Positions 28,019 through 37,209 of a stretch of 64,000 nucleotides of DNA are shown in pieces. The DNA lies in NCBI RefSeq assembly GCF_009363615.1, contig NZ_CP045384.1:1300501-1364500 (forward strand), read 5' to 3'. The DNA is from Ruegeria sp. THAF33. Its GTDB lineage: Bacteria > Pseudomonadota > Alphaproteobacteria > Rhodobacterales > Rhodobacteraceae. The stretch's first letter is position 1. Each line of letters starts with the position of its first letter. The notes beneath the pieces are model-generated. The model was not told the DNA's origin, did not search any database, and was given only the letters and a program-made list of their open reading frames with translations. A program made the position numbers and the translations under genes.

Positions 28019-29311
28019 ATGACGGATTTCACAGCAGCATTGGCCACCTTCGCGGCGGGCCCGGTTTCAACGACGGCTCAAGCGCGGATTGTCACGTCGC
28101 TGTCCGTTCTGGATTGGATGGCGGTTGGTCGTGCAGGGGCGTCCGAGCCGGTATCCTGCATAGTACGCGATATGGTTCTGGCCGAGGGCGGGAACGCTCA
28201 GGCCCATCTGTTCGGAGGGGGCGCGGCCCCATTGCGCGGCGCAGCTTTGGTGAATGGAACGATATCCCACGCGCTGGATTACGATGACACGCATTTCGCG
28301 CATATCGGGCATCCGTCAGTCGCCATCCTGCCTGCGGCCCTTGCCGTGGCCGAGTGGGATGACCGCATTCTGGTCGATCTGCTCGAAGCCGCGCTGGTCG
28401 GTATGGAAACGTCAATCCGTGTCGGCCTGTGGCTGGGCAGGGGGCATTATCAGGCCGGGTTCCACCAGACAGCGACATCCGGTGCATTCGGGGCCGCTGT
28501 CGCCGTGGGGCGGTTGCTTGGATTCGACAAGGTTCAGATGCGGTCCGTATTGGGTTTGACGGCAACGCGCGCGGCCGGGCTGAAGGCCCAGTTCGGAACA
28601 ATGGGCAAGCCTTACAATGCCGGGCTTGCCGCTTCGGCAGGGGTCGAGGCGGCTGTGCTTGTTCAGCGTGGATTTCAACCCAACGCCGACGCGCTGGAAG
28701 GCACGTATGGATTTGGCGCGACACATCAGGGTGCAGCGGATCAAGGCGCGCTGGATGGTTTGGGTGATGAATGGTTGTTCGAAACGGTAAGCCACAAGTT
28801 CCACGCCTGTTGTCACGGCCTGCACGCGGCGTTGGAAGCGGCGCGCGCGCTGGACATCGCGGAACCCGAAGTGGCCGAGGTCAAAATCAAAACCCATCCC
28901 CGTTGGATGAGTGTGTGCAATCAGCTGTCGCCCACAACCGGGTTGGGGGCCAAATTCTCTTACCGGACGGTCATTGCAATGCAGGCGCTGGGGTATGATA
29001 CGGCTTTGCCGGGCAGCTACACCGACAAGGTCTGCGCGGACCCGCGCATTGCGTCTCTGCAAGATCGCATCACGGTCGAAGCAGATGAAAACCTGTCGGA
29101 AACGCAGGCGCATCTGGCCTTGCTGCGTCGCGACGGTATCCGCCGCGAGGCGACGCATGACCTGCTGACCCCAATGTCGCTGTCTGACCGCGAGGATCGT
29201 GTGCGCGCCAAAGCGTCGAAGCTGATCGGAACGGATGAGGCGGACGCGATCTGGTCGATGCTGCGCACCGGCGGTCGCGCCCGTGATCTGGCCGAACGTA
29301 TGGCGGGTTAA
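28019..29311 (+). CDS. MmgE/PrpD family protein
   Basis: A 430-residue member of the MmgE/PrpD family (2-methylcitrate dehydratase and cis-aconitate decarboxylase relatives). Family hallmarks are [26 protein letters not shown], where the DDTH motif is part of the active site, and [18 protein letters not shown]. The N-terminal helical domain and C-terminal lid fit the usual length of about 440. No methylcitrate cycle genes lie nearby, so the actual hydroxy-acid substrate is open. Its stop overlaps the pyrC stop by 4 bp on the opposite strand. Confidence 0.88.
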   Translation: MTDFTAALATFAAGPVSTTAQARIVTSLSVLDWMAVGRAGASEPVSCIVRDMVLAEGGNAQAHLFGGGAAPLRGAALVNGTISHALDYDDTHFAHIGHPSVAILPAALAVAEWDDRILVDLLEAALVGMETSIRVGLWLGRGHYQAGFHQTATSGAFGAAVAVGRLLGFDKVQMRSVLGLTATRAAGLKAQFGTMGKPYNAGLAASAGVEAAVLVQRGFQPNADALEGTYGFGATHQGAADQGALDGLGDEWLFETVSHKFHACCHGLHAALEAARALDIAEPEVAEVKIKTHPRWMSVCNQLSPTTGLGAKFSYRTVIAMQALGYDTALPGSYTDKVCADPRIASLQDRITVEADENLSETQAHLALLRRDGIRREATHDLLTPMSLSDREDRVRAKASKLIGTDEADAIWSMLRTGGRARDLAERMAG

Positions 29312-30345
29312 GTCACGCTCCAGTGCAGTGGAAAGCCCGGGTCGAACACCGTGACAGGTCCATCGCCCGTGTCGATCTTTGACGGGTATGCAACCGGCTC
29401 GCCTTTGGTCAGGGTCATCGTCTCTTCGTTCACAGGCAGGCGGTAAAAGCCCGGCCCGTTGAGCGAGACGAACGCCTCGAGCTTGTCCAGCGCTCCTTCG
29501 CTGTCGAACATCTCGGCAACCAGAGACATGGTATTCGTCGCGGTGAAACACCCCGCACAGCCGCAGGCCATTTCCTTGTTTGCATCCGTGTGCGGAGCGC
29601 TGTCCGTGCCCAGGAAGAACCTCGTGTCGCCCGACGTTGCGGCAGCCAGCAGGGCCAGGCGATGTTCCTCGCGCTTGGCGACCGGAAGGCAATAGTAATG
29701 CGGTTTGATCCCGCCCACCAGAATATGGTTGCGGTTGATGATCAGGTGGTGCGCGGTGATCGTCGCGCCCAGATCCGTTTCGTTGGCTTTGACATAGTCC
29801 ACGCCATTGGACGTGGTGATATGTTCCATCACCACGCGCAGACCCGGCGTCGATTTTCGGATCGGGTCCAGAACGCGGTCGATGAACACGGCCTCGCGGT
29901 CAAAGATGTCGATCTCGGCGTCGGTCACTTCGCCATGGACACACATGGGCAGGCCGATCTCGGCCATTTTCTCCAGAACCGGGCGCACTTTGTCAAAGTC
30001 ACGCACGCCCGAGGCCGAATTGGTCGTGGCCCCTGCGGGGTACAGCTTGACCGCTTTTATCAGCCCGCTGGCATGGGCGGCGGCAACGTCCTGCGCATCT
30101 GTATCCTCGGTCAGGTACAGGGTCATCAGTGGCTCGAACACCATGCCTTCGGGCAGGGCGGCCAGGATTCTGTCGCGGTAAGCGGCGGCCTGATCCCCGC
30201 GCACGACCGGCGGCACGAGGTTCGGCATAATGATCGCACGGGCGAAATGACGTGCAGTTTCGGGCAGAACGGCCTGCAACATGGCGCCATCGCGCAGATG
30301 CAGATGCCAATCGTCGGGGCGGCGGATCGTGAGGGTATCAGTCAT
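29308..30345 (-). CDS. pyrC: Dihydroorotase (type II)
   Basis: A 345-residue zinc enzyme that closes carbamoyl-aspartate to dihydroorotate in pyrimidine synthesis. Metal ligands His14 and His16 ([10 protein letters not shown]), the carboxylated lysine Lys100 ([13 protein letters not shown]), and GTDSAPH near residue 250 are all present. It is the E. coli-like class, close in length to the 348-residue E. coli enzyme. It converges on MmgE/PrpD and is divergent from the MoxR gene. Confidence 0.97.
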   Translation of the reverse strand: MTDTLTIRRPDDWHLHLRDGAMLQAVLPETARHFARAIIMPNLVPPVVRGDQAAAYRDRILAALPEGMVFEPLMTLYLTEDTDAQDVAAAHASGLIKAVKLYPAGATTNSASGVRDFDKVRPVLEKMAEIGLPMCVHGEVTDAEIDIFDREAVFIDRVLDPIRKSTPGLRVVMEHITTSNGVDYVKANETDLGATITAHHLIINRNHILVGGIKPHYYCLPVAKREEHRLALLAAATSGDTRFFLGTDSAPHTDANKEMACGCAGCFTATNTMSLVAEMFDSEGALDKLEAFVSLNGPGFYRLPVNEETMTLTKGEPVAYPSKIDTGDGPVTVFDPGFPLHWSVT

Positions 30346-30507
30346 GGCCTTCCGCTAGCATAGCTGCCCCGAAAGACCAACCAGCCCGGAACGAGTTGCC
30401 GAAAAAACTTGTCAACCAACCGGAACGTCGTAGCTCTGACAGGGGCTGGGGCCTTGACGCAAAGGCGCTTGCGTGACCTGTTTGTCCGCGAAGTAGAGGG
30501 GATTTCC

Positions 30508-31416
30508 ATGACGCAGCCAAATTCCATCGATGCCGTGCAGCAGATGCTGGGACGTCAGGGCTATGTTTGCGGGCGGGCCCTTGCCACGGTTGTATTCCTG
30601 TCGCTCAAGCTTGGACGCCCGTTGTTTCTGGAAGGCGAAGCCGGAGTTGGAAAGACGGAAATCGCCAAGGCGCTGGCATCCGGTCTGAACCGCCGTTTGA
30701 TCCGGTTGCAGTGCTACGAAGGTCTGGACGCGTCCTCTGCCGTTTACGAATGGAACTTTCCGGCGCAGATGGTTGCGATCCGAACGGCCGAAGCTTCGGG
30801 CGGGGCCGACCGGGGCGCGTTGCAGGCGGAACTGTTTTCGGATGAATACCTGATCGAACGCCCTTTGCTGCAAGCAATGCGCCCCGACGAAAACGGAGCG
30901 CCAGTTCTTCTGATCGACGAACTGGACCGGACCGATGAACCGTTCGAAGCCTTTCTGCTGGAAGCTCTCAGTGATTTTCAGGTCACGATCCCTGAACTGG
31001 GCACCGTTGCAGCACCCCAACCACCCATTGTGATTGTCACGTCGAACCGGACCCGCGAAGTGCACGATGCGCTCAAGCGTCGCTGCCTGTATCACTGGGT
31101 CGATTATCCCGATTTCGAACGCGAGATCGAAATTCTGCACGCGCGCGCGCCCGAGGCCGCCGATGCGCTCAGCCGCGAAGTCGTGGCTTTCGTTCAGCGT
31201 CTGCGCACCGAGGACCTGTTCAAGAAACCCGGCGTGGCCGAAACCATTGACTGGGCCAAATGTCTGCTGGCGCTGGACGTGATGAACCTTAGTCCCGAGG
31301 TGATCGGTGACACGCTGGGGGCGATCCTGAAATATCAGGACGACATCCAGAAGCTGCAAGGGTCTGAGGCCAAGCGCATTCTGGATGAGGCCAAAGCGAC
31401 GCTTGAACCGGCCTGA
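30508..31416 (+). CDS. MoxR-family AAA+ ATPase (CoxD-like)
   Basis: A 302-residue AAA+ chaperone. Walker A is GEAGVGKT (residues 43-50), Walker B VLLIDELDR, with sensor 1 in IVIVTSNRTRE and an arginine finger region in ALKRRC. In CO dehydrogenase clusters CoxD with CoxE inserts sulfur/copper at the Mo active site. Here it is 6 bp from a CoxE homologue. I start at ATG 30508, with GAGGGG upstream, rather than a TTG 33 codons earlier. Confidence 0.9.
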   Translation: MTQPNSIDAVQQMLGRQGYVCGRALATVVFLSLKLGRPLFLEGEAGVGKTEIAKALASGLNRRLIRLQCYEGLDASSAVYEWNFPAQMVAIRTAEASGGADRGALQAELFSDEYLIERPLLQAMRPDENGAPVLLIDELDRTDEPFEAFLLEALSDFQVTIPELGTVAAPQPPIVIVTSNRTREVHDALKRRCLYHWVDYPDFEREIEILHARAPEAADALSREVVAFVQRLRTEDLFKKPGVAETIDWAKCLLALDVMNLSPEVIGDTLGAILKYQDDIQKLQGSEAKRILDEAKATLEPA

Positions 31417-31422
31417 CGCGCT

Positions 31423-32682
31423 ATGGCCGAGCAAATCCCGCTGGAGATTCCCGACAACCCGAAGCTGGCGCAGAACATCACCCATTTTGCCCGCGCGCTG
31501 CGGAAGGCGGGGCTGCCGATTGGTCCAGGGCGGGTGATCGATGCAATTCGTGCGGTACAAGCCGCGGGTTTTACCCAGAAACGGGATTTCTACTGGACGC
31601 TGCACGCCTGTTTCGTGAACCGCCCCGAACATCGCACGGTGTTTGCGCAGGTTTTCCGAATGTACTGGCGCGACCCGCGATACATGGAACACATGATGGC
31701 CATGATGCTTCCTGCCATTCGGGGTGTGCAAGAGGAACGCAAAGCGGATGCCGGTGAAAAGCGCGCAGCCGAGGCCCTGCTGGAGGGTGTCGAACGTGAC
31801 ACGCCCCAGCCGGCTGCGCAAGACGAGGGCGAAACCGAAATCGAGATTGACGCCACGCAAACGGCATCGTCCGAAGAGCGTCTTCGCAACCTGGACTTCG
31901 AACAGATGAGCACCGCAGAAATCGCGCAAGCCAAGCGCGTATTGGCGCGGATGACCCTGCCGGTCAAACCCATTGAATCGCGCCGCGGACAGGCCAGCCA
32001 TCTGGGGCACCGTATCGATCGTGCCCGCACCTTGCGCGCAGCCATGCGGCAAGGGGGCGAATTGCGTGATATCGCCCGGCTGCAACCCAAACCGCGATGG
32101 CCAAATCTAGTTGCGCTTTGCGATATCTCGGGCTCGATGAGCCAGTACAGCCGAGTCATTCTGCATTTCCTGCACACGGTCTCGAACGCCAAGGGGGCGG
32201 GTTGGGCCAAGGTTCATGCCTTCACGTTCGGCACGCGCCTCACCAACATAACCCGCCACTTGCATCATCGGGATGTCGACGCAGCGCTCGCCGCTGCCGG
32301 GGCCGAAGCACAGGACTGGGAGGGGGGCACACGCATCGGCGACTGTCTGCATCAGTTCAACAGAGATTGGTCAAGACGTGTCATGGGGCAAGGTGCGGTT
32401 GTTCTTTTGATCACCGACGGTTTGGAACGGGGTGACCCGGAGAGCCTTGAGAAAGAGATCGAGCGGCTGCACCTGTCTTCCAAACGCCTGATCTGGCTGA
32501 ACCCTCTGCTGCGCTGGGACGGGTTTGCCCCCAAGGCGCAGGGGGTGGCGGCCATGCTGCCCCATGTCGACAGTTTCAGGGCAGGGCACTCGATTGCCTC
32601 GCTCGAGGATCTGGCCGCCGTGATTTCACAACCTGACGACCAGGGGCAGAAAGCACGGCTGATGGCCGCGCTTTCCGATTAG
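31423..32682 (+). CDS. VWA-domain protein, CoxE-like
   Basis: A 419-residue partner of the MoxR ATPase. The C-terminal half is a von Willebrand A domain with the metal-ion-dependent adhesion site D-x-S-x-S at Asp234-Ser238 (CDISGSMS) and a second motif TDGLERGDPE. The N-terminal half is helical and contains an acidic stretch (DEGETEIEIDA). MoxR/CoxE pairs assemble metal enzymes, typically xanthine-oxidase-type molybdoenzymes. With XdhC and a molybdopterin-binding gene following, this points to molybdohydroxylase maturation; the enzyme itself is not in the window. Confidence 0.9.
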   Translation: MAEQIPLEIPDNPKLAQNITHFARALRKAGLPIGPGRVIDAIRAVQAAGFTQKRDFYWTLHACFVNRPEHRTVFAQVFRMYWRDPRYMEHMMAMMLPAIRGVQEERKADAGEKRAAEALLEGVERDTPQPAAQDEGETEIEIDATQTASSEERLRNLDFEQMSTAEIAQAKRVLARMTLPVKPIESRRGQASHLGHRIDRARTLRAAMRQGGELRDIARLQPKPRWPNLVALCDISGSMSQYSRVILHFLHTVSNAKGAGWAKVHAFTFGTRLTNITRHLHHRDVDAALAAAGAEAQDWEGGTRIGDCLHQFNRDWSRRVMGQGAVVLLITDGLERGDPESLEKEIERLHLSSKRLIWLNPLLRWDGFAPKAQGVAAMLPHVDSFRAGHSIASLEDLAAVISQPDDQGQKARLMAALSD

Positions 32683-32686
32683 ACCG

Positions 32687-33187
32687 TTACGACAACTGTT
32701 CTTCGTTGCACTTCCGGGCCATTTCCATGGCCTTGTAGGTGCCGGTCAGATCGACGGTAAAGGCATAGGATGTCTCGGGGAACACGATCATGACCTTTTT
32801 CTTGGCCAGATCATCCGCGAATTGCGGGTTGTCTGACAGAACATAGCCCCCGGAATAGCCCTTGGTGATGTTGCCTTTCATACCTGTGGCTTCACCCAGA
32901 TAGATGTTGTCCCCGATCAGGATGGCCACTTCTTGTGTTTCGCCACGTTTGATGTCGGTATCGGCTTTGGTGAATACCCCCACATACCCCACGCCGCGAT
33001 CTTCGGTCAGGCCCATCTGAACGACGTTTTCCGCGTCGTCCACGGCCTCGATCAGGCAGGATTTCTTTTCGTTGTCGATGAAGACTTTCCAGCCCTCGAC
33101 CTCTCCATAACGTTCGAATGTGTCAGCCCACGCTGCGGTCGAAGTCAAAAGGCCAACCACTGCGCCCAGTGCAAGATAATGTTTCAA
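32687..33187 (-). CDS. Invasion-associated locus B (IalB) family secreted protein
   Basis: A 166-residue periplasmic protein. The signal peptide covers residues 1-21 (YLALGAVVGLLTSTAAWA). The mature part has IalB features: GWKVFIDNEKKSCLIEA, GYVGVFTK and an internal beta-sandwich pattern. The best start is TTG at 33187, with GGAG 8 nt upstream; the extension to 33274 lacks a site and would bury the signal peptide. It lies convergently between the coxE-like gene and xdhC, interrupting the molybdenum gene set. Function in free-living bacteria is unknown. Confidence 0.8.
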   Translation of the reverse strand: MKHYLALGAVVGLLTSTAAWADTFERYGEVEGWKVFIDNEKKSCLIEAVDDAENVVQMGLTEDRGVGYVGVFTKADTDIKRGETQEVAILIGDNIYLGEATGMKGNITKGYSGGYVLSDNPQFADDLAKKKVMIVFPETSYAFTVDLTGTYKAMEMARKCNEEQLS

Positions 33188-33415
33188 CTGCTTGTCTCCG
33201 AAAAAATGTGTTTGGTATGCAGCTTGGGCAACTGGCCCGCTGCCCGCACAAGCTAAAACCCGGGCCCATAACAATCAATACTATGATTTATTGAATATTG
33301 TTCAGGCTTTAGCATCGGCTTGCAAGGTTCAACATAGACGTTTTGACAGGGGCGTTGCGCTTTTCATCCCGCCAATCCTGCCTATGTTGGAGACAGACGA
33401 CGTCTGGAGGTCCTG

Positions 33416-34384
33416 ATGGAACGATTCGACAACAGCCCGGAAACGGCATTGAAGTGGCACCGCAATGGCAGCGGCGCCGCGCTTGCCACGGTTGTCGAAA
33501 CCTGGGGCAGCGCGCCACGCCGGGTGGGTTCCCAGCTGGTGATCGGCGGCGATGGCCGGATCGAGGGCTCTGTGTCTGGCGGCTGTGTCGAAGGCGCGGT
33601 GATCGTCGAGGCGCTTGAGGCCATTGACGAAGGCGAAGCCCGCTTGCTGGAATTCGGGGTGAGCGACGAAGATGCCTTTGCGGTCGGGCTGGCCTGTGGC
33701 GGGACCATTCGCGTTCTTGTCGAACCCGTTGGAAAGGTACTGCCCGAACCGATGCTTGCGGAACTGGTTGCAGCCCGCGCAGCGCGTGAACCCATCGCTT
33801 ACGAAGTCAATATCGATACCGGGCACAGAGCCTTGCGTCGTAACGCCTATGCGGAACGGCTGCGCATGGATCGGTCTGGTTTTGAAGAAGATGGTCAGAC
33901 CTTTGTGGCCGTTCACAACCCGCCGCTGCGATTGATCGTTGTTGGTGCGGTGCATATCGCACAGGCATTGGTGCCGATGGCGCGAATTGCCGGGTATGAT
34001 CCGGCCATAATAGACCCGCGCGACGCGTTTGCATCCAGCGCCCGTTTTCCGGGGGAAACGATCCTTACGGATTGGCCGGATGAGGCCGTTGCAAAACTCG
34101 GGTTGGATGCGCGCACCGCAATTGTCCTGCTGACACATGATCCAAAGCTGGATGATCCGGCGCTGCAAGCTGCACTGGATGCGGGCGTGTTTTACATTGG
34201 TGCATTGGGATCGACACGTACCCACGCCAAACGCGTCGAGCGTATGAAAGCAGCCGGTTTCAGCCAACAGCAAATCTCGAGGATTCATGGGCCAATCGGG
34301 TTGGATATCGGGGCTGCCGGCCCATCCGAGATTGCCGTTGCAATTCTGGCGCAGATGACGGCCGTTCTGCGAGGCAAGGCATGA
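33416..34384 (+). CDS. XdhC/CoxF family molybdenum cofactor insertion protein
   Basis: A 322-residue protein of the XdhC family, which binds and sulfurates molybdenum cofactor for xanthine dehydrogenase-type enzymes. The N-terminal XdhC domain shows ALATVVETWGSAPRRVGSQL and VSGGCVEGAV. The C-terminal Rossmann-like domain shows RLIVVGAVHIAQAL and FYIGALGSTRTHAKR. GGAGG precedes the ATG. It overlaps the next gene by 4 bp (ATGA). Confidence 0.92.
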   Translation: MERFDNSPETALKWHRNGSGAALATVVETWGSAPRRVGSQLVIGGDGRIEGSVSGGCVEGAVIVEALEAIDEGEARLLEFGVSDEDAFAVGLACGGTIRVLVEPVGKVLPEPMLAELVAARAAREPIAYEVNIDTGHRALRRNAYAERLRMDRSGFEEDGQTFVAVHNPPLRLIVVGAVHIAQALVPMARIAGYDPAIIDPRDAFASSARFPGETILTDWPDEAVAKLGLDARTAIVLLTHDPKLDDPALQAALDAGVFYIGALGSTRTHAKRVERMKAAGFSQQQISRIHGPIGLDIGAAGPSEIAVAILAQMTAVLRGKA

Positions 34385-35382
34385 GGTTTGGTCCGGTACC
34401 CGTCTCCGAAGCAAAAGGCGCCATTCTGGCCCATTCGGTGACGGCTGACGGTCAAAAGCTGCGCAAGGGGCTGTCACTGCAAGCAGAGCATGTGGCGCAG
34501 TTGACGCAGGCGGGCATCCGCGAAGTGATCGTTGCGCGCCTTGAACCCGGCGATTGCCACGAAGACGAGGCCGCACGTCGTTTGGCCGCAGCTCTTGCGC
34601 CAGATGCGGCGTCGGCCAATCTGCGCGTGACCGACGCGTTCACCGGCCGGGTCAACCTGTTGGCGGACGGGCCGGGCGTGGCGGTTCTGGATGTGGATGC
34701 GCTGGAAATGTTCAATCAGGTCAACCCGATGATCACGGTTGCGACGGTTCCGCAATACCAGCAGATGGGCCCGAAGGGCATGGTCGCCACCATCAAGGTT
34801 ATCTCATATGCCGTGCCAGAGGCTGATGTTCGGCGGGCCGCCAATTTGGCGCAAGGGGCCGTGCGCCTGGCAAGACCCGTTCACAAGACGGCAGGTTTGA
34901 TCGTCACGGATATCCCCGGCGGCCCGCCCAACGACAAGGGGATCGCCGCCATTCGCGGACGGACCGAAGCACTGGGTCTGGATTTGTGTGATGTGCAGAT
35001 CGTGCCGCATCGCGTGGATGCGCTGGCCAAGGCGGTTACCAGAACGACCGGTGATCTGCTCATGATCCTGACCGGATCCGCGACCTCGGATCCGGACGAT
35101 GTTGCCCCGTCTGCTGTTCGGTTTGCCGGCGGGCGGGTGGATCGGTTCGGGATGCCGGTTGATCCGGGAAACCTGCTGTTTCTGGGTGCGATGCAGGATC
35201 GACCGGTGATCGGGTTGCCCGGATGCGCGCGATCTCCGGCGTTGAACGGGGCGGATTGGGTTCTGTCACGGGTTGCCTGCGGGATCCAAACGACCGGATC
35301 GGATATTGCCGGAATGGGTGTCGGAGGATTGCTGAAGGAAATCCCGACCAGACCGCAGCCGCGCGCCAAACGAAAAGAATGA
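34381..35382 (+). CDS. Molybdopterin-binding protein (MoeA/MogA-like fold)
   Basis: A 333-residue protein with a MoCF-biosynthesis domain in its second half (LIVTDIPGGPPNDKG, then DLLMILTGSATSDPDD, like the GGTG/GxSxGD loops of MogA and MoeA). The N-terminal region resembles the small MoeA-type domain. Longer relatives carry a C-terminal MobA-like nucleotidyltransferase domain; this one ends before it. It is translationally coupled to xdhC and probably matures the same molybdohydroxylase. Confidence 0.85.
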   Translation: MRFGPVPVSEAKGAILAHSVTADGQKLRKGLSLQAEHVAQLTQAGIREVIVARLEPGDCHEDEAARRLAAALAPDAASANLRVTDAFTGRVNLLADGPGVAVLDVDALEMFNQVNPMITVATVPQYQQMGPKGMVATIKVISYAVPEADVRRAANLAQGAVRLARPVHKTAGLIVTDIPGGPPNDKGIAAIRGRTEALGLDLCDVQIVPHRVDALAKAVTRTTGDLLMILTGSATSDPDDVAPSAVRFAGGRVDRFGMPVDPGNLLFLGAMQDRPVIGLPGCARSPALNGADWVLSRVACGIQTTGSDIAGMGVGGLLKEIPTRPQPRAKRKE

Positions 35383-35447
35383 TCCGCCGCTGATCCTGAG
35401 CGGGGCTGAATTCTGAGGTTGACCCCAGAGGCTTTGACCGAACCGGC

Positions 35448-36347
35448 TTATGGTTTTCTGACCTTTGGCAATACGCCGGGTCGCCAATACGCACCGGTAT
35501 CTTCCCGCGCTTTCTGATAGGCATCCACTCTTTCTCTGGCGGTCTCTCCGCCGGCGTCAAACAAATGGCCCAGCAGGCATTCAAGAACAGCCATTGCCCC
35601 CGAAAAACTGGAAAACGGGTGTAGGGTTCGCGTGCTGACAGGCAGGACGACATCCGGCTCAACCCCCGGTGCGATGACCTCGCTATCCGACAACAGGACG
35701 ATGCGCATCGACCGGTCACGAGCATACCGCATCGCCTGAATCGTGTCGGCGGAATAGGGGTGAACCGTGATGGCAAACAGACAATCCTCGGCGGTGGCTT
35801 CGACCAGATCGTCGATGGCCGAACCCATGTGGCGGGGCACCAGCTGAAGCCCGGGATGGGCCATGCGGGCGGCGTAGTGAAAGTAATAGGCCAGCGCGTG
35901 GCTGGATCGTGTGGCCGTCACATAACAGCGGCGCGCCGACCTGATGTGCGCGACGGCCTGTTGCGTCAACTGGGGGGCCATGAGGCGCAGCGATCTGGCC
36001 ACGACATTTATTTCGTTCTGCGCAAATCGTGCCTGCGCCGCACCAAACTGTCCTTGTTCCTTTAGGTGTTCCAGCCAATCCTGCCCAAACCTGTCCTCAC
36101 CATCGGTTGTCAGAGCGTTTCGAAATGGGCGCCGAAAAGCGTCAAAGCTGTCATACCCCATGCGTTGCGCCAGCCGGATCAGAACGTTCGAGCTGATGCC
36201 GATGCGATCGGTGGTGGTGCGGATCGAATTCAACGCGAACTCGGCGGGATGATCGATGATGTACTTTACAGCGACCTGCATTTGCGCAGGCATTTCATCG
36301 ATCTCGCGGCGCATTTGCGTAACGATGGCAGTTAGAGCGCGGGTCAT
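35448..36347 (-). CDS. MurR/RpiR family transcriptional regulator
   Basis: A 299-residue regulator with an N-terminal RpiR helix-turn-helix (TTTDRIGISSNVLIRLAQRMGYDSFDAFRRPF, residues about 44-75) and a C-terminal SIS sugar-isomerase-type ligand domain (about 125-260; SARRCYVTATRSSHALAYYF). It is divergent from the BKACE/aminotransferase operon with an 88-bp gap holding AT-rich dyads, so it most likely controls that operon. The effector is unknown; RpiR proteins outside sugar metabolism sense various metabolites. Confidence 0.9.
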   Translation of the reverse strand: MTRALTAIVTQMRREIDEMPAQMQVAVKYIIDHPAEFALNSIRTTTDRIGISSNVLIRLAQRMGYDSFDAFRRPFRNALTTDGEDRFGQDWLEHLKEQGQFGAAQARFAQNEINVVARSLRLMAPQLTQQAVAHIRSARRCYVTATRSSHALAYYFHYAARMAHPGLQLVPRHMGSAIDDLVEATAEDCLFAITVHPYSADTIQAMRYARDRSMRIVLLSDSEVIAPGVEPDVVLPVSTRTLHPFSSFSGAMAVLECLLGHLFDAGGETARERVDAYQKAREDTGAYWRPGVLPKVRKP

Positions 36348-36356
36348 GTGGCAAGC

Positions 36357-36390
36357 AAAACATATGTTTTCTAATTGGTAAATTGAAAAC
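36357..36390. promoter_or_regulatory. Putative RpiR operator
   Basis: A perfect 14-bp palindrome AAAACATATGTTTT (36357-36370) is followed by a partial dyad with GTTTTC and GAAAAC arms, the two elements sharing the GTTTTC. They lie in the gap between divergent rpiR and BKACE genes, next to the rpiR start. Confidence 0.55.
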
Positions 36391-36435
36391 GAAACTTGAG
36401 CTCATTAGCTGAGGACAGAGGAACACGAGGGCGCA

Positions 36436-37209
36436 ATGACCGAGAGCACAGTGAAAACCACCTCGAAACCATATATACTGGTTGCTCCGAACGGGGCCCG
36501 GCGGGGCCGCGCGGATCACCCGGCCTTGCCAGTCACGACGGATCAGATCGTCACAACGGCGCGGGGCTGCCACGAGGCTGGGGCGAATGGCATACACCTG
36601 CATGTACGGGATGCCGACGGACACCACACGTTGGATGCCGGATTGTATCGCGAAACAATCGCGGAACTGAAAAGGGTGGTGCCGGGCATGGATGTTCAGA
36701 TCACCACCGAGGCAGCAGGCGTGTTCGATGTCTCGTCGCAGTTTGACTGCCTGCAACGGGTCCGGCCTGAATGGGCCTCGATTTCAGTCCGGGAAATCGC
36801 GCGGGCCCTTGATCTTGCACCTCGGGTCTATGCGCTATGTGCGGCTCAGGGCACACGGGTTCAGCATATTCTCTACGACACGGAAGATGTGAAGCTGCTG
36901 GAAGACTGGCTGTCAAAAGGTATCGTCCAGCCGGACCAGACAGACCGGTTGCTTGTGTTGGGGCGCTACAGTCAGAATCAGCAATCCGTGCCAGCGGATC
37001 TGGATGCGTTTCCGTCCAGCCCGGCCAATTGGATGGTGTGCGCCTTTGGAACGCAGGAACATGACTGTCTGGTCGAAACCGCGCGGCGCGGCGGTAACTT
37101 GCGTGTTGGATTCGAAAACAGCCTGACGGCACCGGATGGCACGCTCTGGGCGGATAACGCGGCCTCGGTCGCGGCTTTGGTTGAAACACTTGGAAGGACC
37201 GGAACATGA
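36436..37209 (+). CDS. Beta-keto acid cleavage enzyme (BKACE, DUF849)
   Basis: A 257-residue zinc enzyme of the BKACE family, which condenses a beta-keto acid with acetyl-CoA to give acetoacetate and a new CoA ester. Zinc histidines His54 and His56 are in GIHLHVRD; further family blocks are ITTEAAG, PEWASISVRE and VCAFGTQEHDC. It is somewhat shorter than Kce (about 270-300 aa). The stop overlaps the aminotransferase start (ATGA). Together they suggest conversion of a beta-amino acid to a beta-keto acid, then cleavage; the substrate is unknown. Confidence 0.9.
   Translation: MTESTVKTTSKPYILVAPNGARRGRADHPALPVTTDQIVTTARGCHEAGANGIHLHVRDADGHHTLDAGLYRETIAELKRVVPGMDVQITTEAAGVFDVSSQFDCLQRVRPEWASISVREIARALDLAPRVYALCAAQGTRVQHILYDTEDVKLLEDWLSKGIVQPDQTDRLLVLGRYSQNQQSVPADLDAFPSSPANWMVCAFGTQEHDCLVETARRGGNLRVGFENSLTAPDGTLWADNAASVAALVETLGRTGT

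Noticed and set aside
30412..32085. 557-codon minus-strand open frame opposite the MoxR and CoxE genes
   Set aside because: Spans two real genes on the other strand and ignores their boundary; no domains seen.
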